64,000 nt of DNA from assembly GCF_040783535.2 (NCBI RefSeq), contig NZ_JBFONW020000001.1, positions 682,001-746,000 on the forward strand, given 5' to 3'. Made by a program: the position numbers and the translations under genes. Below, piece after piece: positions 51,013-60,092 of the stretch. The notes beneath the pieces are model-generated. The model was given only the letters and a program-made list of their open reading frames with translations, did not search any database and was not told the DNA's origin. The stretch's first letter is position 1. Each line of letters opens with the position of its first letter. The DNA is from Aestuariibius insulae. Its GTDB lineage: Bacteria; Pseudomonadota; Alphaproteobacteria; Rhodobacterales; Rhodobacteraceae.

Positions 51013-51727
51013 CGCCGCCCCAAAGCCGCGCCGCAACCGCCGCCGCCTCCTGCGCGCCGCGCTCTTCGCCTTGGCGATCCCGCTCCTGTGGTTCGCGCTC
51101 GCGATCCCCGGCGCTTTGATCCCGGGACAAAGCGCCCAGACCGCGCCCGCCGCCAGAACCGAGACGATCCTTATGGCCTCAAGTCTGGTCCATGCCGATA
51201 TCCTCTTGCCCGCCACGCCCGAGATCCGCGCCCGCTTCGCCTTCGCCGAAGCGGCAGGCGTTCCGGTCAGCTGGGACAGGGTGGAGTGGATCGCCGTCGG
51301 CTGGGGCGGGCTCGACTTCTACACGACGACCCCGACCTGGAGCGATCTGTCGATGCGCGCGACGCTCAGAGGCATCTTCGGCGATGCCGGCGTTCTCAGG
51401 ATCGACGTCTACGGCCCGCTCGGCTCGCATCCCGGCCTTAGCCGCGTGGCCGTTACGCCCGAAGAGCTGGACCGCCTGCTAAAGACGATCCTCGCCGATC
51501 TGACACGCGATCCGTCCGGCGCGCCCATTGCCCATGGCAGCCCCAGCTTCACCACCACCGACCGGTTTTTCCTCGGCCAGGACCGCTTCAACGCGCTCTA
51601 TACCTGCAATGCCTGGGTCGGAGCGACCCTGCGCAAGGCCGGTCTACGCCTTGGCGCCTGGACCCCAACGCCATACGCGCTGACCCTGTCGCTTGCGCGC
51701 TACGGGCATCTCGATCACGACATTTGA
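50969..51727 (+). CDS. TIGR02117/DUF2459-family membrane-anchored protein
   Basis: About 240-252 residues. A basic start (KPRRNRRRLL) leads into one transmembrane segment (ALFALAIPLLWFALAIPGAL), followed by a periplasmic domain with SSLVHADILLP, AVGWGGLDFYTTTPTW and YTCNAWVGATLRKAGL. The start is unclear: TTG at 50969 lies inside the preceding gene, CTG at 51005 overlaps its stop, and the first ATG at 51175 would remove the membrane anchor. Function unknown, although the C/H/N pattern is protease-like. Confidence 0.72.
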   Translation: MTGWESSAARPSLTDAAPKPRRNRRRLLRAALFALAIPLLWFALAIPGALIPGQSAQTAPAARTETILMASSLVHADILLPATPEIRARFAFAEAAGVPVSWDRVEWIAVGWGGLDFYTTTPTWSDLSMRATLRGIFGDAGVLRIDVYGPLGSHPGLSRVAVTPEELDRLLKTILADLTRDPSGAPIAHGSPSFTTTDRFFLGQDRFNALYTCNAWVGATLRKAGLRLGAWTPTPYALTLSLARYGHLDHDI

Positions 51728-51790
51728 CGGCTGCCGAACGGCAACCCACGCGACAACGCCCAGCACGGCGAAGAACAAAAACAAAACCAT
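51644..51790 (-). CDS. Possible 48-residue single-span membrane protein
   Basis: The ATG at 51790 has AAGGA seven bases before it. The product begins MVLFLFFAVLGVVAWVAV and ends with a basic tail. The 3' half overlaps the end of the convergent gene by 84 bp, so part of it may be a shadow. The AT-rich leader upstream looks like a promoter region. Treat as tentative. Confidence 0.3.
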   Translation of the reverse strand: MVLFLFFAVLGVVAWVAVRQPSNVVIEMPVARKRQGQRVWRWGPGAKA

Positions 51791-51917
51791 CAAAGCTTCC
51801 TTCCCAAAAAGCTTCGTCACCCTACTCAACTAAAAGTTAAGAAAACGTTTAGCAAAATTTACCTAAGTGCGACGATGGTATTTACGGTGGAATGCGTCCC
51901 GCCAGGAGGCCATGTTT

Positions 51918-52352
51918 CTAGCTGCAGCTATTCACACCGGACCTTACACGACGCTGCCACTCAGGACCGAGAACCTGCTTTGCGTCGAACCAGTTTGCAG
52001 AGGTGGCCTGATTGCCTCGACCCGCAATAACTGAAAGCTCAGCAGTCATTTCCGTCGAGTTTAGTGATGAGGAAGTTACGATACCCCCGTAGACGACCGG
52101 CACGCTCGATGTCCGCTCCCTCGCCGTCGTATCTGAGTCTAGCACGGTGAACCGATCAAAACCACGACGCAAAGTCTCTACCGCAGCCATTTGTTGTGCT
52201 ACAACTAAGACAGCATCAGCGTCGCAGGCAGGGGCGCCCGTTGTTGAGACCACAAACTGATTTTGCGAGACCGAAGCGATTTCCGTTGTTGTACAAGCCG
52301 TCAGGGCTAGTACGGCGAGAGTGGAGAGCAAAAGCTTTCGTTTTAAAGGCAT
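51918..52352 (-). CDS. Hypothetical lipoprotein
   Basis: A 144-residue lipoprotein. The signal peptide MPLKRKLLLSTLAVLALTAC ends in the lipobox LTAC. The mature protein has two further cysteines, at PACDAD and near the C-terminus (VNSCS). Its codon use is more AT-rich than its neighbours, and the flanks (51830-51917, 52353-52511) are also AT-rich, so this small block may have been acquired. No family is recognised. Confidence 0.75.
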   Translation of the reverse strand: MPLKRKLLLSTLAVLALTACTTTEIASVSQNQFVVSTTGAPACDADAVLVVAQQMAAVETLRRGFDRFTVLDSDTTARERTSSVPVVYGGIVTSSSLNSTEMTAELSVIAGRGNQATSANWFDAKQVLGPEWQRRVRSGVNSCS

Positions 52353-52511
52353 CTATTATTCCATAGCAAAATTTGATCCCGAGATAATGGTTGGATCTGA
52401 CCGCGACGCAAGCATGAAAGCAGCGACACGGAAGATCCTCCAAGTCCTTCAGACGTATGGTGATCCGCGTTTAGGCGTGTCATTTTGTATGACTGTGTGA
52501 AAGGAATTTTC

Positions 52512-55313
52512 ATGACAACGCGATTCGGCAAAGGCTGTCATCTGCATCTGATCGACGGATCGGCGTTTATCTTCCGGGCCTTCCACGCGCTCCCGCCGCT
52601 GACCCGGAAATCGGACGGCCTGCCCATCGGCGCCGTCTCGGGCTTTTGCAACATGCTGCAAAAGTACATCGAGGGGAATCCGGGGGTCGAACCGCCGACC
52701 CATCTGGCCGTGATCTTCGACAAAGGCTCGCACACCTTCCGCAACGACATGTACGACCAGTACAAGGCCAACCGCTCCGAGATGCCCGAGGATCTGCGCC
52801 CCCAGATCCCGCTCACGCGCCGCGCCACCGAAGCCTTCAACATCGCCTGCAAGGAAATGGAGGGCTATGAGGCCGACGACATGATCGCGACCCTGGCCGT
52901 CCAGGCCCGCGCGGCGGGCGGGACCTGCACTATAGTCTCCTCCGACAAGGACCTGATGCAACTCGTCGGCGATGGCGTGCAAATGTTCGATCAGATGAAG
53001 AACAGCGTCATCGACCGCGAGGGCGTCGAGGCCAAGTTCGGCGTCGGTCCCGAACGGGTGGTTGACGTGCAGGCGCTCGCGGGCGACAGCGTCGACAACG
53101 TTCCCGGCGCACCCGGCATCGGCGTCAAGACGGCAGCGCTTCTCATCAACGAATTCGGCTCGCTCGAAGATCTTCTGGACCGCGCCGAAGAGGTCCCGCA
53201 GCCCAAGCGCCGCCAGACCCTGATCGACCATGCCGATCAAATTCGCCTCTCCAAGCGCCTCGTCCAGCTCGACGAAGAGACCCCGCTCGACTTCACCCTC
53301 GACGATCTAGAGGTCCGCGACCCCGATCCCGAGGTCCTGCTGGGCTTCCTGCAAGAGATGGAGTTTCGCACCATCGTCAAACGGATCTCGGACCACCTCA
53401 ATGTCGAGGCGCCCGCCTTGCCCGACACCAACCCCGCCGGGGCTGAACCGGACGAGATCGAACAGCCCCCCTTCGATCACGACGCCTACGAGACCATCAC
53501 CGACGCCGAAGGACTGCAAACCTGGATCGACCGCATCTACGAGCGCGGCTATGTCGCCGTCGACACCGAAACGACGGGCCTGAACGAGATGACAGCCGAT
53601 CTCGTTGGCGTCTGTCTCAGCGTTCAGCCGGGGCAGGCGGCCTATCTTCCGCTCATCCACAAGAAAAGCGCCGAGGACGATCTCTTCTCCGAAGAAGGCC
53701 TCGCCGACGGCCAGATGCCCTTGGACGACGCGCTCGCTATGCTCAAACCGATGCTCGAGGATTCCTCGATCCTCAAGATCGGCCAGAACATGAAATACGA
53801 CGCCAAGATCCTCGCCCGCGTCGGCATCGACGTCGCTCCGATCGATGACACCATGCTGATGAGCTACGCACTCAACGCCGGTTTGCACAATCACGGGATG
53901 GACACCCTGTCCGAGCGCTATCTCAGCCACATCCCCGTCCCCATCAAGGAGCTGATCGGCAGCGGCAAAAGCCAGATTACTTTCGACCGCGTCCCCGTCG
54001 AGAAGGCCACCAAATACGCCGCCGAGGATGCCGACATCACCCTGCGCCTCTGGCACAGCTTCAAACCGCAGCTCCACCGCAAGCAGGTCACGACCGTCTA
54101 CGAAACGCTCGAGCGCCCCCTCATTCCGGTGCTTGCACGGATGGAGATGGCAGGCGTCAAGGTCGACCGCCACGTCCTCCAGCAGATGTCGTCGGCCTTC
54201 GCGCAAAAGATGGTCCAGCTCGAAGAAGAGATCCACGAGCTGGCCGGAGAAGACTTCAAGGTCGGCTCACCCAAACAGCTCGGAGAGATCCTCTTCGACA
54301 AGCTGAACCTGCCAGGCGGCAAGAAAGGCAAGACCGGCGCCTATGCCACCGGCGCCGATATCCTCGAGGATCTGGCGACCGAACACGACCTGCCGGGCCG
54401 CGTGCTCGACTGGCGGCAGGTCTCTAAGCTGAAATCGACCTATACCGACGCGCTTCAGGACCACATCAACGCCGAGACGGGCCGCGTCCACACCTCCTAC
54501 TCCATCGCGGGCGCCAATACCGGCCGCCTCGCCTCGACCGATCCCAACCTTCAGAACATCCCGATCCGCACCGAGGAAGGCCGCCGCATCCGGCAAGCCT
54601 TCATCGCCGAGGAGGGCAAGACCCTCGTCGCGCTCGACTATTCCCAGATCGAGCTGCGGATCCTGACCCAGTTCGCCGATATCCCCGCGATGGAGAAAGC
54701 CTTCCGCGACGGCGAGGATATCCACGCCACCACCGCCTCCGAGATGTTCGAGGTCCCGCTGGATCAGATGACGCCCGAGATCCGCAGGCGGGCTAAGGCA
54801 ATCAATTTTGGCGTGATCTACGGCATTTCGGGCTTCGGCCTCGCGCGCAACCTGCGTATCCCCCGCGACGAGGCGCAGGGCTTCATCGACCGCTATTTCG
54901 AACGCTTCCCCGGCATCAAGGACTACATGTCCGAGACCACCAAATTCGCCAAGGAACACGGCTACGTCCAGACGCTCTTCGGCCGCAAGATCCACACGCC
55001 CGAAATCAATGCCAAGGGCCCGACCGCAGGCTTCGCCCGCCGCGCCGCAATCAACGCGCCGATCCAGGGCACCGCTGCCGACGTCATCCGCCGCGCGATG
55101 ATCCGGATGGATGACGCGATCGCGGATCTGCCTGCCAGAATGCTGCTCCAGGTCCATGACGAGCTGCTTTTCGAGGTCGAAAAAGGCCACGAGGACGCGC
55201 TCATCGCCAAGGCCCGCGAGGTGATGGAGGAGGCGCATATACCTGTCCTGACCCTCGACGTGCCACTCACCGTCGATGCGGGGCAGGGGCCTAATTGGGC
55301 CGAGGCGCACTGA
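52512..55313 (+). CDS. polA: DNA polymerase I
   Basis: A 933-residue PolA with three domains. The 5'-nuclease domain (1 to about 310) has YEADDMIATLA and the GDSVDNVPG motif. The 3'-5' exonuclease keeps Asp351 and Glu353 in VAVDTETTGL, so proofreading is probably active. The polymerase domain has LVALDYSQIELRIL (motif A), RRRAKAINFGVIYGISGFGL (motif B) and QVHDELLFEV (motif C). The start at 52512 follows AAAGGA. It acts in Okazaki-fragment processing and repair. Confidence 0.97.
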   Translation: MTTRFGKGCHLHLIDGSAFIFRAFHALPPLTRKSDGLPIGAVSGFCNMLQKYIEGNPGVEPPTHLAVIFDKGSHTFRNDMYDQYKANRSEMPEDLRPQIPLTRRATEAFNIACKEMEGYEADDMIATLAVQARAAGGTCTIVSSDKDLMQLVGDGVQMFDQMKNSVIDREGVEAKFGVGPERVVDVQALAGDSVDNVPGAPGIGVKTAALLINEFGSLEDLLDRAEEVPQPKRRQTLIDHADQIRLSKRLVQLDEETPLDFTLDDLEVRDPDPEVLLGFLQEMEFRTIVKRISDHLNVEAPALPDTNPAGAEPDEIEQPPFDHDAYETITDAEGLQTWIDRIYERGYVAVDTETTGLNEMTADLVGVCLSVQPGQAAYLPLIHKKSAEDDLFSEEGLADGQMPLDDALAMLKPMLEDSSILKIGQNMKYDAKILARVGIDVAPIDDTMLMSYALNAGLHNHGMDTLSERYLSHIPVPIKELIGSGKSQITFDRVPVEKATKYAAEDADITLRLWHSFKPQLHRKQVTTVYETLERPLIPVLARMEMAGVKVDRHVLQQMSSAFAQKMVQLEEEIHELAGEDFKVGSPKQLGEILFDKLNLPGGKKGKTGAYATGADILEDLATEHDLPGRVLDWRQVSKLKSTYTDALQDHINAETGRVHTSYSIAGANTGRLASTDPNLQNIPIRTEEGRRIRQAFIAEEGKTLVALDYSQIELRILTQFADIPAMEKAFRDGEDIHATTASEMFEVPLDQMTPEIRRRAKAINFGVIYGISGFGLARNLRIPRDEAQGFIDRYFERFPGIKDYMSETTKFAKEHGYVQTLFGRKIHTPEINAKGPTAGFARRAAINAPIQGTAADVIRRAMIRMDDAIADLPARMLLQVHDELLFEVEKGHEDALIAKAREVMEEAHIPVLTLDVPLTVDAGQGPNWAEAH

Positions 55314-55403
55314 TCCGCCGATCCCGCCCTATATTCAGCGCGATTAAACTGCGACAAACCGGCCCGCTTGCCGGATCCCGTTCCAAATGCAACTGAGCAC
55401 GCC

Positions 55404-55796
55404 ATGAAACAGATATCTGATCCCGACTTCCCCTTCACCCTCGCCGATTTCGAGGAAGCGATCCATTTGGGCGACTTGGCTCTCTGGTCCTGGAACCCCG
55501 AAACGCAAGAGGTCTGGCTCGACAGCCTTAGCCGCAAGTTCTGGCAGATCGACGATCCGATTGTCACGCTCGACATGCTCTGGGACGGCATCCTGGCCGA
55601 TGACCGGCCCGCTGCCATCGACGCGTGGGAACGCTCCGCCGCCGAAGACGGCCCCTACAGCTTCGAGTTCCGCATCGATCGCGGAACGCAGCCACCGCTT
55701 TGGATCGCAGCCCGGGGCATGGGCGGACGCTCCGGCGCGCGCGGCGGTGAACAGCTCGCCATCTTCATGGATATGACCGCCCAGCGCGCAGGCTGA
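55404..55796 (+). CDS. Small PAS-like protein
   Basis: A 130-residue protein that resembles a lone PAS domain: LGDLALWSWNPETQEVWLDS, then LADDRPAAIDAWERSA and a closing FEFRIDRG...WIAARG with FMDMTAQ, the usual PAS/PAC ending. No output domain is attached, so it may be a stand-alone sensor or adaptor. The start is uncertain; the ribosome binding site is weak. Its stop directly abuts that of the convergent WYL regulator. Confidence 0.65.
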   Translation: MKQISDPDFPFTLADFEEAIHLGDLALWSWNPETQEVWLDSLSRKFWQIDDPIVTLDMLWDGILADDRPAAIDAWERSAAEDGPYSFEFRIDRGTQPPLWIAARGMGGRSGARGGEQLAIFMDMTAQRAG

Positions 55797-56540
55797 TCAG
55801 GCGCGCGCATCGCCCGGCGTCTCACGATCCAAACCGCGAGCCGGGGCCTCTTCGGCGCCGCATCCCTCCACATGCTGCAACCGGAAATCCCGCAAGGTCT
55901 GTCCCGGCTCCAGCCGGAAGGCACCCCCGCCGGTCAGATCCGCCATCCGGTCGACGCGGAACATGCGAAAATCCTCGCGCAGCTCGCACCAGCCAACCAG
56001 CGTCCAGACCTGCCCCCAGAACCACAGACCAAGCGGACGCACCGTCCGCCGCGTCTCGGCCCCCGCCTCATCCTGGTAGTCAAAGCTCAACCGCTGGCGT
56101 CCTTCCGTCGCGGTCTCGATCCGGTCAAGCGCGGCGGCCATGTCCGGGGTCTGACGCGGCATCCGCATCGCGTGGACATGCACGCCGTCGATCCGCCGCT
56201 TGGCATCGGAAGGGAGCACCGCCGCGATCTTCTTAAGCGCGGCATCCGCGCCCGCCGCCATCTCGGTGCCGCCCCAAGCCTGGATCATCCGCGCGCCCCC
56301 GACAAGCGCCACAATCTCGTCCTCGGTGAACATCATCGGCGGCAGATCCCATCCGCCGCCCATCACGTAGCCAACCCCGGCCTCGCCCGTGATCGGCACC
56401 CCGTTGGCCATCAGATCGGCCATGTCGCGATAAACGGTGCGGACCGACACTTCGAGCTGATCGGCCAGAACCTCGGCCGTCATCAGATCGCCGCCGCGCA
56501 GCAGATCCACCAGCCGGAAGAGCCGGTCCGCCCGCCTCAT
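55797..56540 (-). CDS. YafY-type HTH and WYL-domain regulator
   Basis: A 247-residue regulator. An HTH_11-type winged helix (RADRLFRLVDLLRGGDLMTA, EQLEVSVRTVYRDM-like segment) is followed by a WYL domain (LSFDYQDEAGAETRRTVRPL, WTLVGWCELREDFRMFRVDR). Such proteins often sense nucleotides or small ligands. The upstream VOC-family gene overlaps it by four bases, so they are cotranscribed. Confidence 0.92.
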   Translation of the reverse strand: MRRADRLFRLVDLLRGGDLMTAEVLADQLEVSVRTVYRDMADLMANGVPITGEAGVGYVMGGGWDLPPMMFTEDEIVALVGGARMIQAWGGTEMAAGADAALKKIAAVLPSDAKRRIDGVHVHAMRMPRQTPDMAAALDRIETATEGRQRLSFDYQDEAGAETRRTVRPLGLWFWGQVWTLVGWCELREDFRMFRVDRMADLTGGGAFRLEPGQTLRDFRLQHVEGCGAEEAPARGLDRETPGDARA

Positions 56541-56914
56541 GCCTGTTTCGCCTCGAATAGGCCGATGGAATTACCATCGAGATCATGAGCATAGCAAAAC
56601 GTGCCCACCGGAAGGTCGGTATCGTCACCGACCAGCTTGCCGCCGGCGGAGGCGCACCGCTCCTTCGCAGCCTTCAGACTGTCCGGGACCACAAGATGGA
56701 TCGTGGGCCCGTTTTCTGACGGCTTGCCAGGATAAAGATGGCCCGAAACGCCATCCGACATCGGATCGGGCTTGAAGAAGACGGTCGGGTTCGGCCCCTC
56801 TTCCATCCGTGTCATGTCCCAGTCGAAGACCTTGGCATAAAAGGCCTGGGAGGCATCGAGGTCTGTCACGGGAATTTCGATCCAGCAAACGGTGTGGGTC
56901 GGTGTAAAGGCCAT
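56537..56914 (-). CDS. VOC-family (glyoxalase/bleomycin-resistance fold) protein
   Basis: A 125-residue VOC protein. VCWIEIPVTDLDASQAFYAKVF opens the first beta-alpha-beta unit, and CYAHDLDGNSIGLFEAK closes the second with the usual metal-site glutamate. The start at 56914 follows GGAG; an 11-codon upstream extension lacks a site. It is translationally coupled to the WYL regulator. Substrate unknown. Confidence 0.88.
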   Translation of the reverse strand: MAFTPTHTVCWIEIPVTDLDASQAFYAKVFDWDMTRMEEGPNPTVFFKPDPMSDGVSGHLYPGKPSENGPTIHLVVPDSLKAAKERCASAGGKLVGDDTDLPVGTFCYAHDLDGNSIGLFEAKQA

Positions 56915-56982
56915 CTTGGGTCTCCGAATAATGAAAAGGTGGAACATCTCTACCCAATCATACTCCTCCTGACAGCGTGCTG

Positions 56983-57228
56983 TCAGCTACCTGGTCCCGG
57001 CTCCTCGGTTCTGACCATCCAGGCCACGATTCGCCGCGTGATCGGCGCAACCACCAGAACCGCCGGAAATGCCACGAGCCAGGCCGCCAGCCACGAACTC
57101 AGCCAGATCCCGACGAACCCCTCGGCCGCGCCGACGGCCCGGAAGGTGGCGATGCACGAGACGATGAACGACATCAGACCCGACAGGATCAGGCTGAAGA
57201 GGATCTGTGAATATCGAGCAGGGATCAT
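56983..57228 (-). CDS. DUF2798-family small membrane protein
   Basis: An 81-residue protein with two hydrophobic segments: QILFSLILSGLMSFIVSCIA and WLAAWLVAFPAVLVVAPITR, the pattern of DUF2798. The start at 57228 follows AAAGGA; the longer reading upstream is not supported. Function unknown. Confidence 0.82.
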   Translation of the reverse strand: MIPARYSQILFSLILSGLMSFIVSCIATFRAVGAAEGFVGIWLSSWLAAWLVAFPAVLVVAPITRRIVAWMVRTEEPGPGS

Positions 57229-57552
57229 CGGCAGTCCTTTTACCCGCAGCCTAGAATGCGGCGCTGCGGCACTGCAAGCGCGGCATTCGCACAGGCCGTC
57301 TGCGAATATCAACAATCCGGATTCCAGCCATTCTATTGTTCATGGGTGTTGCGCGCAGCGGCATCGACCGCAGCGTTAATCCGGGGTCATGCCGAAAATC
57401 CACCGACCAAATACCGACGTGATACCGACCGGATACCGAAGCCTGAATAATCCGCATTTCCTCGCGTTTACTTCTGAGTCGCGCCCGTGCGGCCATCTCG
57501 GGGCGCAAACCACAGGCCCGGTCTGCGGCAGATCCGCGCGTATGGCCGCAAA
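57229..57552. other. 324-bp intergenic region
   Basis: No gene is supported between the DUF2798 and DUF1285 genes, both on the minus strand. The only structured signal is a run of 11-bp tandem repeats at 57400-57443. Other reading frames here look like chance openings. Confidence 0.5.
57400..57443. repeat. Four 11-bp tandem repeats (ATACCGAC core)
   Basis: Units begin at 57400 (degenerate, CCACCGAC), 57411, 57422 and 57433, each 11 bp. The shared core is ATACCGA, with the next base C in three of the four. One helical turn between units would place protein-binding sites on the same face of the DNA. Confidence 0.7.
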
Positions 57553-58143
57553 TCAGGCCGAAGCCGCCTCAAGTTCCGCGCTGGGCATGATCTGAAAAAA
57601 GCTGTCTCCCGACGCTATCCCGAACCATTCGGTGCCTTCGACGTCGCGGTGCTCTCCGATATCTATCAATCGATAGAAGGACTTACGGTCGATCAGCGCC
57701 TCGAGGTTCGCGCGGATATGTATGTAAGGCGAGGGTTCCCCCTCAGGCCCGTCCCGCGCAATCCGGATCGCATGATCCGCTCCCGCCAACGCCGTGTCGC
57801 CCACATTCGTCTCGAACAGCAATCCCTCTTCTGTCTGCCTGAAGTCGATAGCAACAAAAGGCGCATCCTCGACCGTGATCCCGACCTTCTCCACCGGGGT
57901 CACGAGAAAGTAGTCGTCCCCTTCCTTCTTGATAATGCTGGAAAAAAGTCGGACGAGCCCCTCCCGCCCGATGGGCGTTCCCTGATAAAACCACGTCCCG
58001 TCCCGCGCGATCCGCATGTCGAGATCGCCGCAAAACGGCGGGTCCCAAAGATGCACCGGAGGCGGCCCTTTTCCGCTCGCCTTTCGGGCAGACGCAGCCA
58101 GCCCCTCGGCATCCGGTCTATTCACATCGTCTTGTCTGGTCAT
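57553..58143 (-). CDS. DUF1285-family protein
   Basis: A 196-residue protein. HLWDPPFCGDLDMRIARDGT with WFYQGTPIGREGLVRLFSSI, and the later YFLVTPVEKVGITVEDAPF, are the DUF1285 pattern. It is divergent from the moxR gene at 58216. In alphaproteobacteria this family commonly sits next to MoxR/DUF58 loci. Biochemical role unknown. Confidence 0.88.
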   Translation of the reverse strand: MTRQDDVNRPDAEGLAASARKASGKGPPPVHLWDPPFCGDLDMRIARDGTWFYQGTPIGREGLVRLFSSIIKKEGDDYFLVTPVEKVGITVEDAPFVAIDFRQTEEGLLFETNVGDTALAGADHAIRIARDGPEGEPSPYIHIRANLEALIDRKSFYRLIDIGEHRDVEGTEWFGIASGDSFFQIMPSAELEAASA

Positions 58144-58215
58144 CCGATTGCCAATTTCCTACCAAGGCTTAACTGTCGATCCTATATTTACATAGACCTG
58201 TTAGAGAGGAAGCCC

Positions 58216-59223
58216 ATGACCGAAGACACCACCCTGGTGCCCGAGATCGAGGCGCTCGGCGACCGCCTGAGCCAGGCCAAGCAGAGCATTTCCCGCCGTT
58301 TCATCGGGCAGGACAGGGTGGTCGAACTGGTGCTGGCCTCGATGCTCGGCGGCGGTCACGCGCTTCTGATCGGCCTGCCGGGTCTTGGAAAAACCCGGCT
58401 TGTTGAGACACTTAGTACGGTGATGGGCCTAAACGGAAACCGCATTCAGTTCACGCCTGACCTGATGCCAGCCGATATCTTGGGCTCCGAAGTGCTCGAG
58501 ACATCCGACGATGGCAGCCGCGCCTTCCGCTTCATCGAAGGTCCGATCTTCTGTCAGCTTCTGATGGCCGACGAGATCAACCGCGCCAGCCCCCGAACCC
58601 AGTCCGCGCTGCTTCAGGCGATGCAGGAAAAGGAAGTCACCATCGCCGGTCAGCACCGCCCCCTCGGTGTGCCGTTCCACGTCCTGGCCACGCAAAACCC
58701 GATCGAGCAGGAGGGTACCTATCCCCTCCCCGAAGCGCAGCTCGACCGCTTCCTCGTGCAGATCGACGTGCCCTATCCCGACCGCTCGACCGAAAGGGAC
58801 ATTCTGATCGCCACCACAGGCAGCTCCGAGGAAGCCTCGACCGAGGTCTTCACCGCCCCGGAACTCCTTGCAGCACAAGCGCTTTTGCGCCGGATGCCGG
58901 TCGGCGACGCCATCGTCGAGATGATCCTCGATCTCGTCCGCGCCTGCCGCCCTGAGGATCCCTCCGCCCCCGACATCGTCCGCGAAACCGTGAGCTGGGG
59001 CCCCGGTCCCCGCGCGGCTCAGGCCCTGATGCTCACGGTTCGCGCGGAGGCTTTGCTGAACGGTCGCCTCGCGCCCTCGCCCGAGGACATCATGGCCATG
59101 GCCGTGCCCGTCCTCGAACATCGTATGGCTCTCAGTTTCGCCGCCCGCGCCCGCGGCGAGCGCCTGACGAATGTGATCGAACAGGTCGCCTCCAGCAGCC
59201 TCCGGGTTCAGGCCGCCGCGTGA
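58216..59223 (+). CDS. MoxR-family AAA+ ATPase
   Basis: A 335-residue MoxR ATPase. Walker A is GLPGLGKT (53-60), Walker B LLMADE (116-121) followed by INRASPRTQSALLQAMQE, and sensor 1 is ATQNPIEQEGTYPLPEAQLD. MoxR proteins act as chaperones for VWA- or DUF58-containing partners. The next gene overlaps it by four bases. The start at 58216 follows GAGAGGA; a longer upstream reading opposite the DUF1285 gene is rejected. Confidence 0.95.
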   Translation: MTEDTTLVPEIEALGDRLSQAKQSISRRFIGQDRVVELVLASMLGGGHALLIGLPGLGKTRLVETLSTVMGLNGNRIQFTPDLMPADILGSEVLETSDDGSRAFRFIEGPIFCQLLMADEINRASPRTQSALLQAMQEKEVTIAGQHRPLGVPFHVLATQNPIEQEGTYPLPEAQLDRFLVQIDVPYPDRSTERDILIATTGSSEEASTEVFTAPELLAAQALLRRMPVGDAIVEMILDLVRACRPEDPSAPDIVRETVSWGPGPRAAQALMLTVRAEALLNGRLAPSPEDIMAMAVPVLEHRMALSFAARARGERLTNVIEQVASSSLRVQAAA

Positions 59224-60092
59224 CGACACCCGAAGCCCTCCGCGCCGAGGCGTCCGATGCGGCCAGTGCCTTCCCTCCGCTTCTGGCGGAGGCGGAGCAC
59301 TTGGCGACGACGGTCCTTTTGGGCGAGCATGGACGGCGGCGTGCGGGTATGGGCGATGCCTTCTGGCAATACCGTCCTGCGCAAGCTATTGATGAAGCAC
59401 GCAATATCGATTGGCGTCGGTCGGCCCGCGCCGATGCCCATTTCGTGCGCGAGAAGGAATGGCAGATCGCCCAATCGGTGATGATGTGGATCGACAGGTC
59501 CGCTTCGATGGGGTTCAGTTCGGACAAGGACCTGCCGACCAAGGCGAACCGGGCGCGCCTGATTGGTCTGGCCGCCGCGATCCTCCTCTTCCGTGGAGGG
59601 GAGCGTGTTGGCCTCACCGGCTTGAACCTCCCTGCCAGAGCCGGGCAGATGCAGCTTATGCGACTGGCCGGCGCCCTGTCCGAAGAGGATGAGACGGAAT
59701 ACGGCGCCCCGGTCGCACGCGGAATGCTCCCCCATAGCCGCGCCATCTTCATCTCTGATTTTTTAGGAGAGATCGGCGATGTCGAGGCTGCCTTGACGGA
59801 TGCCGCCGATCGCGGCGTGCGCGGGGTGCTCCTTCAGGTACTCGATCCGCAGGAAGAAGCGTTTCCTTTTGATGGTAGAACCATCTTCGAAAGCATGAAG
59901 GGCGGGCTTCAACACCAGACACTCAAGGCGGGTGATCTTCGGGACCGTTATCTCGAACGTCTGGCCGAACGGAAAGGTCACTTGGCCGATCTCGCCCATC
60001 GAACGGGCTGGCAGGTCTCCTCACACCATACATCGCAAAGCGCTGCGGCCGCCCTACTGTGGATCCATGGCGCTTTGGGGCGGCATACCTGA
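59220..60092 (+). CDS. DUF58-family protein
   Basis: A 290-residue DUF58 protein. RNIDWRRSARADAHFVRE and the VWA-like MIDAS motif MWIDRSASMGF are the family signature. It has no transmembrane segment. GTG start at 59220 overlaps the moxR stop, and the DUF4159-gene ATG overlaps its stop, so the set is translationally coupled. It is the likely client of the MoxR ATPase. Confidence 0.92.
   Translation: MTTPEALRAEASDAASAFPPLLAEAEHLATTVLLGEHGRRRAGMGDAFWQYRPAQAIDEARNIDWRRSARADAHFVREKEWQIAQSVMMWIDRSASMGFSSDKDLPTKANRARLIGLAAAILLFRGGERVGLTGLNLPARAGQMQLMRLAGALSEEDETEYGAPVARGMLPHSRAIFISDFLGEIGDVEAALTDAADRGVRGVLLQVLDPQEEAFPFDGRTIFESMKGGLQHQTLKAGDLRDRYLERLAERKGHLADLAHRTGWQVSSHHTSQSAAAALLWIHGALGRHT

Noticed and set aside
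57487..58215. N-terminal extension of the MoxR ATPase
   Set aside because: It is antisense to the DUF1285 gene; GAGAGGA precedes the start at 58216.
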